Part shown: positions 1 through 8,489 of the stretch, one piece after another | Numbering within the stretch: the stretch's first letter is position 1 | How the letters are laid out: every line of letters starts with the position of its first letter | Assembly: GCF_937893305.1 (NCBI RefSeq) | Contig: NZ_CALBGN010000012.1 | Span: 62,001-126,000 of the forward strand | Direction of reading: 5' to 3' | DNA length: 64,000 nt | Source of the DNA: an uncultured Helicobacter sp. | Lineage (GTDB): Bacteria > Campylobacterota > Campylobacteria > Campylobacterales > Helicobacteraceae | Notes under the pieces: model-generated | The model's input: only the letters and a program-made list of their open reading frames with translations | Databases searched by the model: none | What the model was told of the DNA's origin: nothing | Position numbers and translations under genes: made by a program

Positions 1-246
1 GTAAGCACAATCAATGCGATCTTTTGGCATTACGCACACAGGACAACCCGGTCCATGAACAAATTCAATATTTTCTGGGAGCAAAGAAGGTAGGGCGTAT
101 TTCATAATTGTATGTGTGTGCCCGCCACAAACCTCCATAATTTTTAAAGGTTTTTTAAAAGATTTACTAAGTTTTGAAATTGCATTAAAAGTGCGTTTAA
201 TGCTTGTGCTATCTCTATAAATATTAATATAAGGATTTTCTTGCAT
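1..246 (-). CDS. hypD: Hydrogenase maturation protein HypD, N-terminal part
   Basis: The first 82 residues of HypD run off the left edge of the window. HypD, with HypC, carries the Fe(CN)2CO moiety during assembly of the NiFe-hydrogenase active site in the cytoplasm. Visible are the family motif CGGHTHTIMKY (from about residue 40) and, further on, GPGCPVCVMP with its conserved cysteines. The ATG at 244-246 follows an AAAGGG ribosome site. It is read divergently from truB, with a 30-codon ORF in between. In related genomes hypC normally lies close by, but nothing resembling hypC is in this upstream region. The rest of the gene and any hydrogenase cluster lie outside the window. Confidence 0.93.
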   Translation of the reverse strand, partial: MQENPYINIYRDSTSIKRTFNAISKLSKSFKKPLKIMEVCGGHTHTIMKYALPSLLPENIEFVHGPGCPVCVMPKDRIDCAY

Positions 247-270
247 TGTTGCCCTTTAATTAAGACTTTA

Positions 271-363
271 TTAATCTTTCACAAAAGGGAAAAGTTGCAA
301 TAGATTAGGATAACTTTGGATAAAAAATGTTAAGATTTCATCTTGTGTTACATTTCTTTGCAT
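271..363 (-). CDS. Putative 30-residue small ORF upstream of hypD
   Basis: An ATG with a good ribosome site (AAAGGGA, six bases upstream) opens a 30-codon frame that ends 24 bases before the hypD start. The product would start MQRNVTQDEI and end in a hydrophobic stretch followed by FPFVKD. I do not recognise it; it is not HypC. It could be a real small protein or a leader whose translation affects hypD. Only the ribosome site and its position on the same strand support it. Confidence 0.4.
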   Translation of the reverse strand: MQRNVTQDEILTFFIQSYPNLLQLFPFVKD

Positions 364-424
364 TAAATCCCTTTAATTTGAAAAATTAAATTCTAACAAA
401 ATTATTAAAGCAAAAAGATTAAGG

Positions 425-1276
425 ATGAAAAACTTGGATAGAATTTTTGTCGCAAAAAAACCACTTTTTATAACTTCCAATCAGTATTTAGGGAAAATAA
501 AACGCAAATACAATGTCAAAAAAGCAGGTTTTAGTGGAATCTTAGATCCTTTTGCTTGCGGTGCTTTAATAGTAGCTTTTGGACAATATACAAGACTTTT
601 TCAATTCATAGAAAAATCTCCAAAAGTTTATAAAGCTACGCTTTGGCTGGGGCTTTGTAGTGATTCATTAGATTTAGAAAATGTGCGTAGTGTGCAACAA
701 ACTGCTCCTTTAGAGCTAGCTAGGGTTAAGGGAGTTTTGCAAAGCTTTTTAGGACAAGTGCGTTTTACTCCACCAAATTTTAGTGCGAAAAAAATTCAAG
801 GAAAAAAGGCTTATGAACTTGCAAGAAATGGAGAATTAGAAATCTTAAAAAAGGGTTTAAAAGAGCAAACAATGCAGGTGTTTAAGATAGAATTTTTAAA
901 CTACACACATCCCTTTATTAGCTTTCAAGTTAGTGTAAGTGAAGGGGCATATATCCGCTCGCTTGGCGCATTAATCGCAAAAAAATTAGATTGCATAGGT
1001 GGGCTTAGTTATTTAGAGAGAGTAAGTGAGGGAGGGTTATGTTTTGAAAATGAAAAAGCATTAAATCCATTAGAAATTTTGCCATTTTCAAAAATAGATT
1101 TGCGCGGAGATTATGAAATGCAAGAGTTGGTTAAAAATGGTAAAAAATTCAATCCAAAATTGCTTAAAATTTCTGAAAATACAAAATATATAGTGCAATT
1201 TGAGAATTTTTTCTCTATAATTTCAAATAAAGATAAAAATATACAATATTTAGCAAATAGGATTCCTTTATGTTGA
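425..1276 (+). CDS. truB: tRNA pseudouridine-55 synthase TruB
   Basis: Converts U55 of tRNA to pseudouridine in the T-loop. The 283-residue protein has the catalytic-aspartate motif GILDPFACG, with D41 as the nucleophile, and the downstream family pattern around SVSEGAYIRSLG. The C-terminal part is shorter and more divergent than in E. coli, as is usual in Campylobacterota. The start follows AAGG in a compact leader. The 3' end overlaps csrA by seven bases, so translation of the two is probably coupled and truB leads the long plus-strand operon. Confidence 0.92.
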   Translation: MKNLDRIFVAKKPLFITSNQYLGKIKRKYNVKKAGFSGILDPFACGALIVAFGQYTRLFQFIEKSPKVYKATLWLGLCSDSLDLENVRSVQQTAPLELARVKGVLQSFLGQVRFTPPNFSAKKIQGKKAYELARNGELEILKKGLKEQTMQVFKIEFLNYTHPFISFQVSVSEGAYIRSLGALIAKKLDCIGGLSYLERVSEGGLCFENEKALNPLEILPFSKIDLRGDYEMQELVKNGKKFNPKLLKISENTKYIVQFENFFSIISNKDKNIQYLANRIPLC

Positions 1277-1500
1277 TATTATCCAGAAAAGAAAATGAAA
1301 GTATTGCCATTGGCGATTCTATAAAAATTAAAGTGATTGGCATTGATAAGGGTAGCGTAAAATTAGGGTTTGAAGCACCTCCTGAAATGTTGATTTTGCG
1401 TGAAGAGTTGAAAATTGCCGTTCAAGAAGAAAATAAAAAATCCTTACAGCATAGCAAAACTGCACTCAATCAACTCTCTTTTATTAAAAAGAAAGTTTAA
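1270..1500 (+). CDS. csrA: Carbon storage/translation regulator CsrA
   Basis: A 76-residue RNA-binding regulator that blocks or activates translation of target mRNAs by binding GGA motifs; in Campylobacterota it acts on motility and stress genes. The N-terminus MLILSRKENESIAIGD and the core IKVIGIDKGSVKLGFEAP are diagnostic. The C-terminal tail after residue 55 is lysine- and serine-rich. The ATG lies inside truB and the stop overlaps the ispE start (TAATG), indicating translational coupling on both sides. Confidence 0.95.
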   Translation: MLILSRKENESIAIGDSIKIKVIGIDKGSVKLGFEAPPEMLILREELKIAVQEENKKSLQHSKTALNQLSFIKKKV

Positions 1501-2342
1501 TGCCACTAAATACTGCATTAAAAGATTCTTGTGTTGTGGCTAAGGCGTATGCGAAAATCAATATCTTTTTAAAAATTGTTGGAAAAGCACAGATTAATCA
1601 CACTTTCTATCATCTTTTACAATCGCGTTTTATGCGTGTTTCTACACTTTTTGATACCTTAGAATTTTCTTTTAATGCAAAAAATTTTAATGTGATAGGG
1701 AATTTTGATTGCACTTTGGAGCAAAACACTATATATAAGGCTTTTATGACTCTTTTGCCTTATCTTAACGCTACACAAAAAGAGCAATTAAAACATACGC
1801 AAATTCGTGTGCAAAAACAGATCCCAAGTGGTGGTGGATTAGGTGGCGGAAGTTCTAATGCAGCGTGTTTTTTGCAAGTTGTTAATAAAGAGCTAGATTT
1901 AGGATTAGAATGCGAAGAGCTTATGGAGATTGGCGCGAGCGTTGGAAGTGATGTACCTTTTTTTTTGAGTGATTTAGAAATTGCAAATGTAGAGGGTAGG
2001 GGAGAGATTATAACACCTTGTGAGTTGGAATCTAAATTTGATGTAGAAATCATTTATCCTAGCTTGTATTGTAGTACAAAGGAAGTTTTTAAAAAGTATG
2101 CAACAGAATTTTATGATGAAAATATGATTTTAAAAACCAAAGCACAAGCTTGGCTTACAAAAAGTAATGCAGAGATTCTTAAAAATGACGCCTTTAGCAA
2201 TAATGATTTGTTAAAACCTCTTTTGAAAATGTATCCAGAGTTGGAATCCTATTTACAAAAAGGCGTGTTTTTAAGTGGTAGTGGGAGTTGCTTTTGGTCT
2301 TGCAAAGAAACACGAGGCATAGCAAAAGGGAGTGAGCAATGA
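1500..2342 (+). CDS. ispE: 4-diphosphocytidyl-2-C-methyl-D-erythritol kinase
   Basis: GHMP-family kinase that phosphorylates CDP-methylerythritol in the MEP isoprenoid pathway. The glycine-rich ATP loop PSGGGLGGGSSNAA lies at residues 109-122, an N-terminal AYAKINIFLKI strand precedes it, and the C-terminal LSGSGSCFW segment is the third GHMP motif. At 280 residues it is of family length. The start overlaps csrA (TAATG) and the end overlaps smpB by four bases, matching the csrA-ispE-smpB order known from H. pylori. Confidence 0.93.
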   Translation: MPLNTALKDSCVVAKAYAKINIFLKIVGKAQINHTFYHLLQSRFMRVSTLFDTLEFSFNAKNFNVIGNFDCTLEQNTIYKAFMTLLPYLNATQKEQLKHTQIRVQKQIPSGGGLGGGSSNAACFLQVVNKELDLGLECEELMEIGASVGSDVPFFLSDLEIANVEGRGEIITPCELESKFDVEIIYPSLYCSTKEVFKKYATEFYDENMILKTKAQAWLTKSNAEILKNDAFSNNDLLKPLLKMYPELESYLQKGVFLSGSGSCFWSCKETRGIAKGSEQ

Positions 2343-2800
2343 AAATCATTGCAACAAATAAAAAAGCAACTTTTGATTTTTTTATCTTAGAGAAACTAGA
2401 AGCTGGAATTGCCCTAAAAGGTAGTGAAGTTAAGGCAATCCGTGCAGGAAAGGTAAATTTAAAAGACAGCTTTGTAAAAATTGTTAATGGTGAGGCATTT
2501 TTGTTTCAAGCACATATTGCAACAATTGCGACAACAAATTTGCACTACAAACCTGATGAAAAGCGTCCCCGTAAGCTTTTATTGCACAGAAGAGAAATTG
2601 ATAAACTCTTTGGAAAAAGTCAAGTTTCTGGAATGAGTATTGTTGCTTTAAAGCTTTATTTTAATGCGCGCAATAAAGCAAAGCTTGAAATTGCTCTTGC
2701 TAAAGGAAAGAATCTTCACGATAAACGCGAGAGTTTAAAAGAAAAAATCCAAAAACGCGAAATTGCACAGAGCTTAAAAGAAATGCAAAAATTAAGATAA
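2339..2800 (+). CDS. smpB: SsrA-binding protein SmpB
   Basis: Partner of tmRNA in trans-translation, rescuing stalled ribosomes. The 153-residue protein has the OB-fold signature NKKATFDFFILEKLEAGI, the motif GSEVKAIRAGKVNLKDSF, and the basic C-terminal tail (KREIAQSLKEMQKLR) that enters the decoding centre. It overlaps ispE by four bases and is followed nine bases later by exbB. No ssrA RNA was found in this window. Confidence 0.96.
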   Translation: MKIIATNKKATFDFFILEKLEAGIALKGSEVKAIRAGKVNLKDSFVKIVNGEAFLFQAHIATIATTNLHYKPDEKRPRKLLLHRREIDKLFGKSQVSGMSIVALKLYFNARNKAKLEIALAKGKNLHDKRESLKEKIQKREIAQSLKEMQKLR

Positions 2801-2809
2801 GGAATAAAA

Positions 2810-3247
2810 GTGCCATTAAAAGAAATTGTTGAATACGGAGTGATTGGAGTCTTGGTGTTGATGAGTATTATTGCGCTTTGGGCTGGTATTGAAAGAATTT
2901 TGTTTTATCGCCAAATTGAACTTGAAAAATACACTAACAAAATCGAACTTGAAATTGACTTATCTAAAAATTTAACACTTATTGCCACAATTGGTTCTAA
3001 TGCGCCTTATGTTGGGCTTTTAGGAACTGTGTTTGGGATTATTTTAACCTTTGTTCAGCTTGGACAATCTGGAATGGTAGATACTGCTAGTATTATGACA
3101 GGACTTGCGTTAGCCTTACAAGCAACAGCTGGTGGGCTGCTAGTAGCAATCCCTAGTATTGTTTTTTATAATCTTTTAATGCGTAAAAGTGAAGTGTTAG
3201 TTGCACAATGGGAAGTTTTAGAAGAAGATTTAAAAGGTAAAAAATGA
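2810..3247 (+). CDS. exbB: ExbB/TolQ-type proton channel subunit
   Basis: Inner-membrane subunit of a proton-driven energiser for TonB-dependent outer-membrane transport. The 145-residue protein has an N-terminal membrane segment (about residues 8-27) and the conserved two-helix core with APYVGLLGTVFGIILTF and ALALQATAGGLLVAIPSI, where polar residues line the channel. The start is GTG behind AAGGAAT. It overlaps exbD by four bases. The smpB-exbB-exbD order matches H. pylori. A more distantly related stator-like pair follows about 590 bases later in the same operon. Confidence 0.9.
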   Translation: MPLKEIVEYGVIGVLVLMSIIALWAGIERILFYRQIELEKYTNKIELEIDLSKNLTLIATIGSNAPYVGLLGTVFGIILTFVQLGQSGMVDTASIMTGLALALQATAGGLLVAIPSIVFYNLLMRKSEVLVAQWEVLEEDLKGKK

Positions 3248-3633
3248 AACGCTTTAAGCGTATGGATACTATCAATATTGTCCCTTTTATTGATATTATG
3301 CTTGTTTTATTAGTGATTGTGCTAACAAGTGCGACTTTTATCGCACAAGGTAAAATTCCCGTTGCAATCCCTCAAGCACAAGGCTCACAAGAAATTCCAA
3401 AACATCAAAAAAGTATTGAAATTTCTATTGATGAGCAAGGGCATTATTACTTTGATGGTAAAGGAATGGGATTGGATGGGATAGAAGAGGCACTTTTAAA
3501 GCTACCAAAAGATACTCCTATTCTTTTGCGTGGAGATCAAAAGAGTTATTTTGAGCAGTTTGTAAAATTAGTTGGAATCCTAAATCAAACAGGACATAGC
3601 AATGTTGATGTAGAAGTGCAACGCAGTAAATAA
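3244..3633 (+). CDS. exbD: ExbD/TolR-type energiser subunit
   Basis: Partner of ExbB. It has one N-terminal membrane helix carrying the proton-translocating aspartate (motif NIVPFIDIMLVLLVI) and a periplasmic ExbD/TolR domain ending near residue 125. At 129 residues it is normal length. It overlaps exbB by four bases. A TonB gene is not next to it, so the TonB partner must be encoded elsewhere. Confidence 0.9.
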   Translation: MKRFKRMDTINIVPFIDIMLVLLVIVLTSATFIAQGKIPVAIPQAQGSQEIPKHQKSIEISIDEQGHYYFDGKGMGLDGIEEALLKLPKDTPILLRGDQKSYFEQFVKLVGILNQTGHSNVDVEVQRSK

Positions 3634-3642
3634 GGAGAAAAT

Positions 3643-3819
3643 GTGTTAAGGGAAAGTTATGATTTAGGCACACTAATTTCAGCAGTAATTACTTTTATGG
3701 TTATTGTGCTTGCAATTCGCTTTGCATTGTATTTTGCAAACCGCAAAGGTTCACAAATCCAAAAGCCAAATTGGCTAGATGATAACAGATTTGAAACAAA
3801 AAAGAACAAGAAAAAATAA
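3643..3819 (+). CDS. 58-residue single-pass membrane protein
   Basis: Starts at GTG six bases after a clean AGGAG (an ATG two bases earlier is out of frame and stops at once). The product begins MLRESYDLGTL, has one hydrophobic helix (about residues 8-30) followed by NRKG, and ends in a lysine-rich tail (ETKKNKKK). I do not recognise the family. It lies between exbD and the ZorA-like gene, nine bases from the former and 15 from the latter, so it is a candidate accessory subunit of either proton-channel complex. Confidence 0.7.
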   Translation: MLRESYDLGTLISAVITFMVIVLAIRFALYFANRKGSQIQKPNWLDDNRFETKKNKKK

Positions 3820-3834
3820 AGCATAAGGAAGGCT

Positions 3835-6477
3835 ATGGAAAATTTGCTAATTAATGGAATCTTTACACTATTTATGCTAGCCCTTGCATTTTGGGATTAT
3901 CGTAGTTATGGTAAGCAAAAGCACAGAGACTTTAAATCTATTATTATGAGTGCTGGGGTTTTAGGGACATTTGTTGGAATCTTTGTAGGATTGCAAGATT
4001 TTGATGTAAGCAATGTTGAAAACTCTGTGCCCTCACTTCTGGCGGGCTTGCAAACGGCTTTTTATACTTCTATTTTGGGAATGGCTTTGGCAATCTTGCT
4101 TTCTATCTTACAAAAAAGCAAGGCTGTTAAGAGTGATTTTGAAAATATGTTGGATTATTTTTCTTTACAAGCAGGCAAGCTAGATAAATTAGAGGTTTTA
4201 AATGAGCTTAAAAATACATTAAAAGAAATTGCAATCCAAAATAAAGAGAAGTTAGAATCACAAAACAATTATCAAAGTGCGCAAATTGAAAATCTAAAAA
4301 CTTTAGAAAATTCTTTTAATACCACAAATGCCACTTTAAAAGAAGCAATGCACCATTTAGCAAAAGGAGCTAGCAAAGAGCTGATTTCGGCACTTCAAGA
4401 AGTCATTAGAGATTTTAATTTACGCATTACAGATCAGTTTGGGGATAACTTTAAGGAATTAAATAATGCTGTTACACAAATGATTGCGTGGCAAAATAGT
4501 TATAAAGATTCTATTGCTGGATTAGATAGCAGTTTAAAAAATACCTTAAAGGTTTTTGATTCTACAAAAGAATCTCTAGAGCTTGTTGCAAGTCGCAATA
4601 GTGAAGTGCTAGAAGTTTATAATGCCCTAGCAAACAGCATTGAAGCATCTCGCATTGAAAATGAAAAATTATCTAAGCTTTTAAGCGGATTTGAAGAAAT
4701 GCACGCAAATGCCACATTAGCTCTTAAAGGTGTTGAAGAATTGAGTAAAAATTTAGATTCTACACACGAAAAATCTCTGCATTACACAAAAGAATCCTTG
4801 CAGGGTGTGCAAGGGTTTTTAGAGCAAAGCACGCAAGAATATCAACAAAGCGTGCAAAACTCTTTAGAAAATAGCTTAAAAGCACTTGAAGAAGACTCTA
4901 GAGAACAAAAAGCATCTTTATTAGCACTTCAAGAAGCATTTAACACCTTTAATAGTGCGTATCTCACACAAAATAAAGAGCAATTAACACATCTATTAAA
5001 TGCGCTAAAAGAAGAGTTGAGTGCATTTATAGATTCTTTTGTAGAAAGTGATTCTAAATTAAAACATAAAAATTTAGAAATGATTTCACAAATTCAAAGC
5101 AGTATTGAAGAGCGATTAAAAGGTGTTGGGGAAAGTTTTGAACAAAACTTAGAAGTATTAGAAAACGCACAAAAGGAATCCTTGCTACTCATAGAAGAAC
5201 AAGCCAAGCGCAGTGATGATGTGTTAATGCGTCACACGCAAGAAATGGGAAGTGTGGTTGAAAAAGCAAGCCATCACTTACAAGAACTTAGCGATAAAAC
5301 ACAGCAAAGCTTAAGCAAAAACTCCGACACACTAGAGCAGCATATTGCAAATGCGGTGCTAAACTTTGATACATTGCTTGGAAAAACAACAAAAACTTTA
5401 GAAGAAAATTTTGAAGATTCTAAAAATACATTAATGGAGTTAAGCAAAGAGATAGAATCACAAATGGTTGTAACAACAAAATCTCTAAATTCTCTGCTAA
5501 ATGATACCGCACAAATCCTAAGCACAAGCACGCAAAATATTGAAAATTCTCTCACGCAAACAAATACAGCTATAACACAAAGTTTCAAAGAAACAACAGA
5601 GTCTATTTCACAAAATTTAGAATCCACAACAAATAATATCGGACAAAGCGTAACAAGTTTATTAGAGCAAAATCAAACTTATACGCAAAACTTAAATGGG
5701 TTATTAGAAGATAGCGTTAAAGCCTTTTCTAGTAGCTTAGAACAACTTCAAAAAGATTCTTTGCAACACACACAAGAAATACAAGGACAAATGCGTGCAA
5801 ACTTTGCAGAATCTTATAAAAATGCACTAGATTCTTTAAGTGCATATCTTAAAAACACTACAAACACTTATCAAAATAGACTCCAAGACTTATCAAAACT
5901 TGGATTAGAGTCCAATCAAACACTTAGTCAAAACCTACAAACACAGCTGAATACTATTATAAAAGAATTTGAAAGCAATAGTCATAAAGTTATACAAAGT
6001 AGTGCAACTCTAGCGGAAAACTTACTAAAAACTTCTGCAAACTCCCTAGATACGCACGCGCAAAAAATAATGCAAAATTATAATGCGCTGGACAATAATG
6101 TCAAAACAACATTGCAAGAAATGGCAAAAAACTACTTAGGAATGCTAGAGCTTCTTACAAAACAAAGCCTTGAAACTCCAAAAAATGCAAGTGTAGAATT
6201 GCTTAATGCCTTTAATCTCTTGCAAAAAAATCTAGGAGATGCTCTGATGCAAACTTATCTCTCTTTAGAGAGCAATCGTAAAGAAATTGACGAAATTTTA
6301 AAAATCACGCAAACAAATATTACCACTTCATTAAGTCAAACAACAGAATTAAATAGCACGCTTTGTAAGTCTTTAGGAGAATTAGATGGCGCGCTTTCTA
6401 ATATTACTTTAGGATTTCGTCAAGATTATGAATGGTTTTTGCGCAGAATCCGTGAGTTAATGGGAGCTAGGGGATAA
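3835..6477 (+). CDS. ZorA-like MotA/ExbB-type stator protein with very long coiled-coil tail
   Basis: An 880-residue protein. Residues 1-95 hold three membrane helices of the MotA/TolQ/ExbB fold (second near GVLGTFVGIFVGL, third near VPSLLAGLQTAFYTSILGM), the arrangement seen in ZorA of the Zorya antiphage systems. From about residue 100 to 860 it is predicted coiled coil, rich in Q, N, S, T, L and E with irregular repeats such as LESTTNN and LLEDS, which would form a long cytoplasmic tail. It overlaps the next, ZorB-like gene by one base. ZorC, ZorD, ZorE, ZorF and ZorG homologues are not visible. Membrane topology and pairing fit ZorA; a housekeeping role cannot be excluded because it sits inside a housekeeping operon. 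Confidence 0.7.
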   Translation: MENLLINGIFTLFMLALAFWDYRSYGKQKHRDFKSIIMSAGVLGTFVGIFVGLQDFDVSNVENSVPSLLAGLQTAFYTSILGMALAILLSILQKSKAVKSDFENMLDYFSLQAGKLDKLEVLNELKNTLKEIAIQNKEKLESQNNYQSAQIENLKTLENSFNTTNATLKEAMHHLAKGASKELISALQEVIRDFNLRITDQFGDNFKELNNAVTQMIAWQNSYKDSIAGLDSSLKNTLKVFDSTKESLELVASRNSEVLEVYNALANSIEASRIENEKLSKLLSGFEEMHANATLALKGVEELSKNLDSTHEKSLHYTKESLQGVQGFLEQSTQEYQQSVQNSLENSLKALEEDSREQKASLLALQEAFNTFNSAYLTQNKEQLTHLLNALKEELSAFIDSFVESDSKLKHKNLEMISQIQSSIEERLKGVGESFEQNLEVLENAQKESLLLIEEQAKRSDDVLMRHTQEMGSVVEKASHHLQELSDKTQQSLSKNSDTLEQHIANAVLNFDTLLGKTTKTLEENFEDSKNTLMELSKEIESQMVVTTKSLNSLLNDTAQILSTSTQNIENSLTQTNTAITQSFKETTESISQNLESTTNNIGQSVTSLLEQNQTYTQNLNGLLEDSVKAFSSSLEQLQKDSLQHTQEIQGQMRANFAESYKNALDSLSAYLKNTTNTYQNRLQDLSKLGLESNQTLSQNLQTQLNTIIKEFESNSHKVIQSSATLAENLLKTSANSLDTHAQKIMQNYNALDNNVKTTLQEMAKNYLGMLELLTKQSLETPKNASVELLNAFNLLQKNLGDALMQTYLSLESNRKEIDEILKITQTNITTSLSQTTELNSTLCKSLGELDGALSNITLGFRQDYEWFLRRIRELMGARG

Positions 6478-7220
6478 TGGCAAATTCTTATAAAGGTAAT
6501 GAGTGGATTAGCATTTCTGATATGATGGCAGGAGTTATGATGATTTTCTTGCTGATTGCCGTATCTTATATGGTTGTTATTAGCAAAACAGAAAAGCAGC
6601 TGGCCTTACAAAATGCAGAGCTTAAAGAACTTAATAAACAAATGAGTGATATTGCAAAAACACACGAAGATTTAAAAATTACATTGCATAAAGATTTGCT
6701 TTTGGAATTTTCTAAAAATTTAGAATCTTGGAATGCTGAAATTGACGCTGATAATACGGTGCGCTTTAGGGAACCTGAAATTTTATTTGACTCTGGTAAA
6801 AAGGAAGTTAAAACAAGATTTCAAGAAATTTTAGATGATTTTTTTCCGCGTTATATTAAAATCCTAGCACAAGAAAAATATAAAAATGACATTGAAGAAA
6901 TTAGAATAGAAGGACACACCTCCACAGAATGGCAAAATGCAAAAACGCTAGAGACACGCTATCTAGGAAATGCAGAGCTTTCACAAGCTAGAGCTTTAGA
7001 AGTGTTAAAATATTGTTTTTCTAAAATAGAAATCAAGGCGGATAAGCAGTGGCTAATCAAGGTTTTACGCGCAAATGGACTCTCTTTTGCCAAACCTTTA
7101 GAAACGCCGGAATTATCAAGGCGTGTAGAGTTTAAAGCGATCACAAAAAGCAATGAAAAAATTATGAACATTTTAGATCTCAATAAAGAAAGAGAACAAA
7201 TACAAAATAAGGGAGAATAA
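6477..7220 (+). CDS. ZorB-like MotB/OmpA-type stator protein
   Basis: A 247-residue protein with one N-terminal membrane helix (about residues 15-36) starting WISISDMMAGVMM, where D15 is at the position of the proton-carrying aspartate of MotB and ZorB. A short coiled coil (residues 37-75) follows, then an OmpA-like peptidoglycan-binding domain from about residue 95, with the start ILFDSGKKEV, the IRIEGHTSTEW motif (142-152) and the ELSQARALEVL helix. This matches ZorB in order and length. It overlaps the ZorA-like gene upstream and, by one base (TAATG), the permease downstream. Confidence 0.72.
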   Translation: MANSYKGNEWISISDMMAGVMMIFLLIAVSYMVVISKTEKQLALQNAELKELNKQMSDIAKTHEDLKITLHKDLLLEFSKNLESWNAEIDADNTVRFREPEILFDSGKKEVKTRFQEILDDFFPRYIKILAQEKYKNDIEEIRIEGHTSTEWQNAKTLETRYLGNAELSQARALEVLKYCFSKIEIKADKQWLIKVLRANGLSFAKPLETPELSRRVEFKAITKSNEKIMNILDLNKEREQIQNKGE

Positions 7221-8485
7221 TGTTAGAAAAATTAGCTTTTACAAAACAAAATCCTAGCGTTTTTGGTGGGACGATGATTATTGCGGGAACTGCTATTGGT
7301 GCTGGAATGCTAGCTTTGCCAACAATTAGTGCTGGAATGTGGCTTTGGTATTCTTTAGGGTTAATGGTTTTGACTTGGATTTTAATGCTTTTAAGTGCGC
7401 AAGCGCTCTTAGAAGTAAATCTTTACTATGCGCCCGGTTCTAGCTTTCATACACTTGTTAGAGATAATCTAGGGAAATTTTGGAATCTTGTTAATGGTTT
7501 AAGTGTAGCATTTGTGTTATATATTTTAATTTATGCTTATGTTAGTGGTGGTGGCTCAATGGTAATGCACACTTCAATGGCTGTTTTTGGCTATGAGCCA
7601 CCAAAAATATTAGCGGGGTTATTTTTTGGAATCCTACTTAGTGGATGTGTATGGTGGAGCACTTATCTTGTAGATAGACTTTCTGTTGTGTTGATTGGAG
7701 GTATGGTTTTAACTTTTATTTTTGCGATGAGTGGAATGCTAGGAGAAGTCAAACTTAATCATTTGTTAAATGTTGATAGTGATGGAAGTCCTTATGGGGT
7801 TTTTGTTTTTGTTGCTCTTTCTACTTATTTAACTTCTTTTTGTTTTCACGCAAGCGTGCCTAGCCTTGTTAAATATTTTGGCAAAGAGCCTAAACGCATC
7901 AATCAATGTTTGGTGTATGGAACACTTATCACGCTTTTTGCGTATTTAGTGTGGATTATTGCCTGTGATGGTAATATTGCGCGTGTAGATTTTAAAGAAG
8001 TGATTGCGCAAGGTGGCAATGTAAGTCATTTGATAGCTGCTGCAAGTTCAAATTTAAATGGCGCATTTTTATTGAGAATTCTTGAGGCTTTTGCATTTTT
8101 AGCAGTTGTTACTTCATTTTTGGGAGCTGGGCTTGGTCTATTTGATTATATCGCAGATTTATGCGGTTTTGATGATAGTAGGCTTGGACGCACAAAAACA
8201 CTTTTAGTTGCTTTTGCGCCACCAATTTTGCTTGAAATGCTGTTTCCTGATGGTTTTTTAATTGCTATTGGTTGGGCTGGGCTTGCTGCAACAATTTGGT
8301 CTGTGATTATCCCAGCTTTATTGCTTAAAGCAAATAGAAAAAGGCTTGCAAATCTCCCGCAAGAACAAGGCGCATTTCGTGTAAAGGGTGGTAATTTTAC
8401 TATTTATACCTTGCTTGTTTTTGGGAGTATTGTAGGGGTTTGCCATATTTTATATGTGTTAAATTATCTACCAATGTATAAGTAA
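7220..8485 (+). CDS. tyrP: Aromatic amino acid permease (TyrP/Mtr, HAAAP family)
   Basis: A 421-residue inner-membrane transporter with about eleven hydrophobic segments. The first helix carries GGTMIIAGTAIGAGMLALP, the signature of the hydroxy/aromatic amino acid permease family, whose members import tyrosine or tryptophan with protons. Substrate cannot be told from the sequence, so the symbol is provisional. It starts on the stop of the ZorB-like gene (TAATG) and is followed four bases later by the HsdM-like gene, so it is co-transcribed with both. Confidence 0.78.
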   Translation: MLEKLAFTKQNPSVFGGTMIIAGTAIGAGMLALPTISAGMWLWYSLGLMVLTWILMLLSAQALLEVNLYYAPGSSFHTLVRDNLGKFWNLVNGLSVAFVLYILIYAYVSGGGSMVMHTSMAVFGYEPPKILAGLFFGILLSGCVWWSTYLVDRLSVVLIGGMVLTFIFAMSGMLGEVKLNHLLNVDSDGSPYGVFVFVALSTYLTSFCFHASVPSLVKYFGKEPKRINQCLVYGTLITLFAYLVWIIACDGNIARVDFKEVIAQGGNVSHLIAAASSNLNGAFLLRILEAFAFLAVVTSFLGAGLGLFDYIADLCGFDDSRLGRTKTLLVAFAPPILLEMLFPDGFLIAIGWAGLAATIWSVIIPALLLKANRKRLANLPQEQGAFRVKGGNFTIYTLLVFGSIVGVCHILYVLNYLPMYK

Positions 8486-8489
8486 GGTT

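Noticed and set aside
5274..5627. Open frame on the strand opposite the ZorA-like coiled coil
   Set aside because: Translation is a mirror of the repetitive coiled-coil coding sequence and has no ribosome site.
3835..6477. Phage tape-measure protein as identity of the 880-residue coiled-coil protein
   Set aside because: The N-terminal three-helix stator domain and the MotB/OmpA-type partner gene do not fit a tail protein, and no other phage genes are present.
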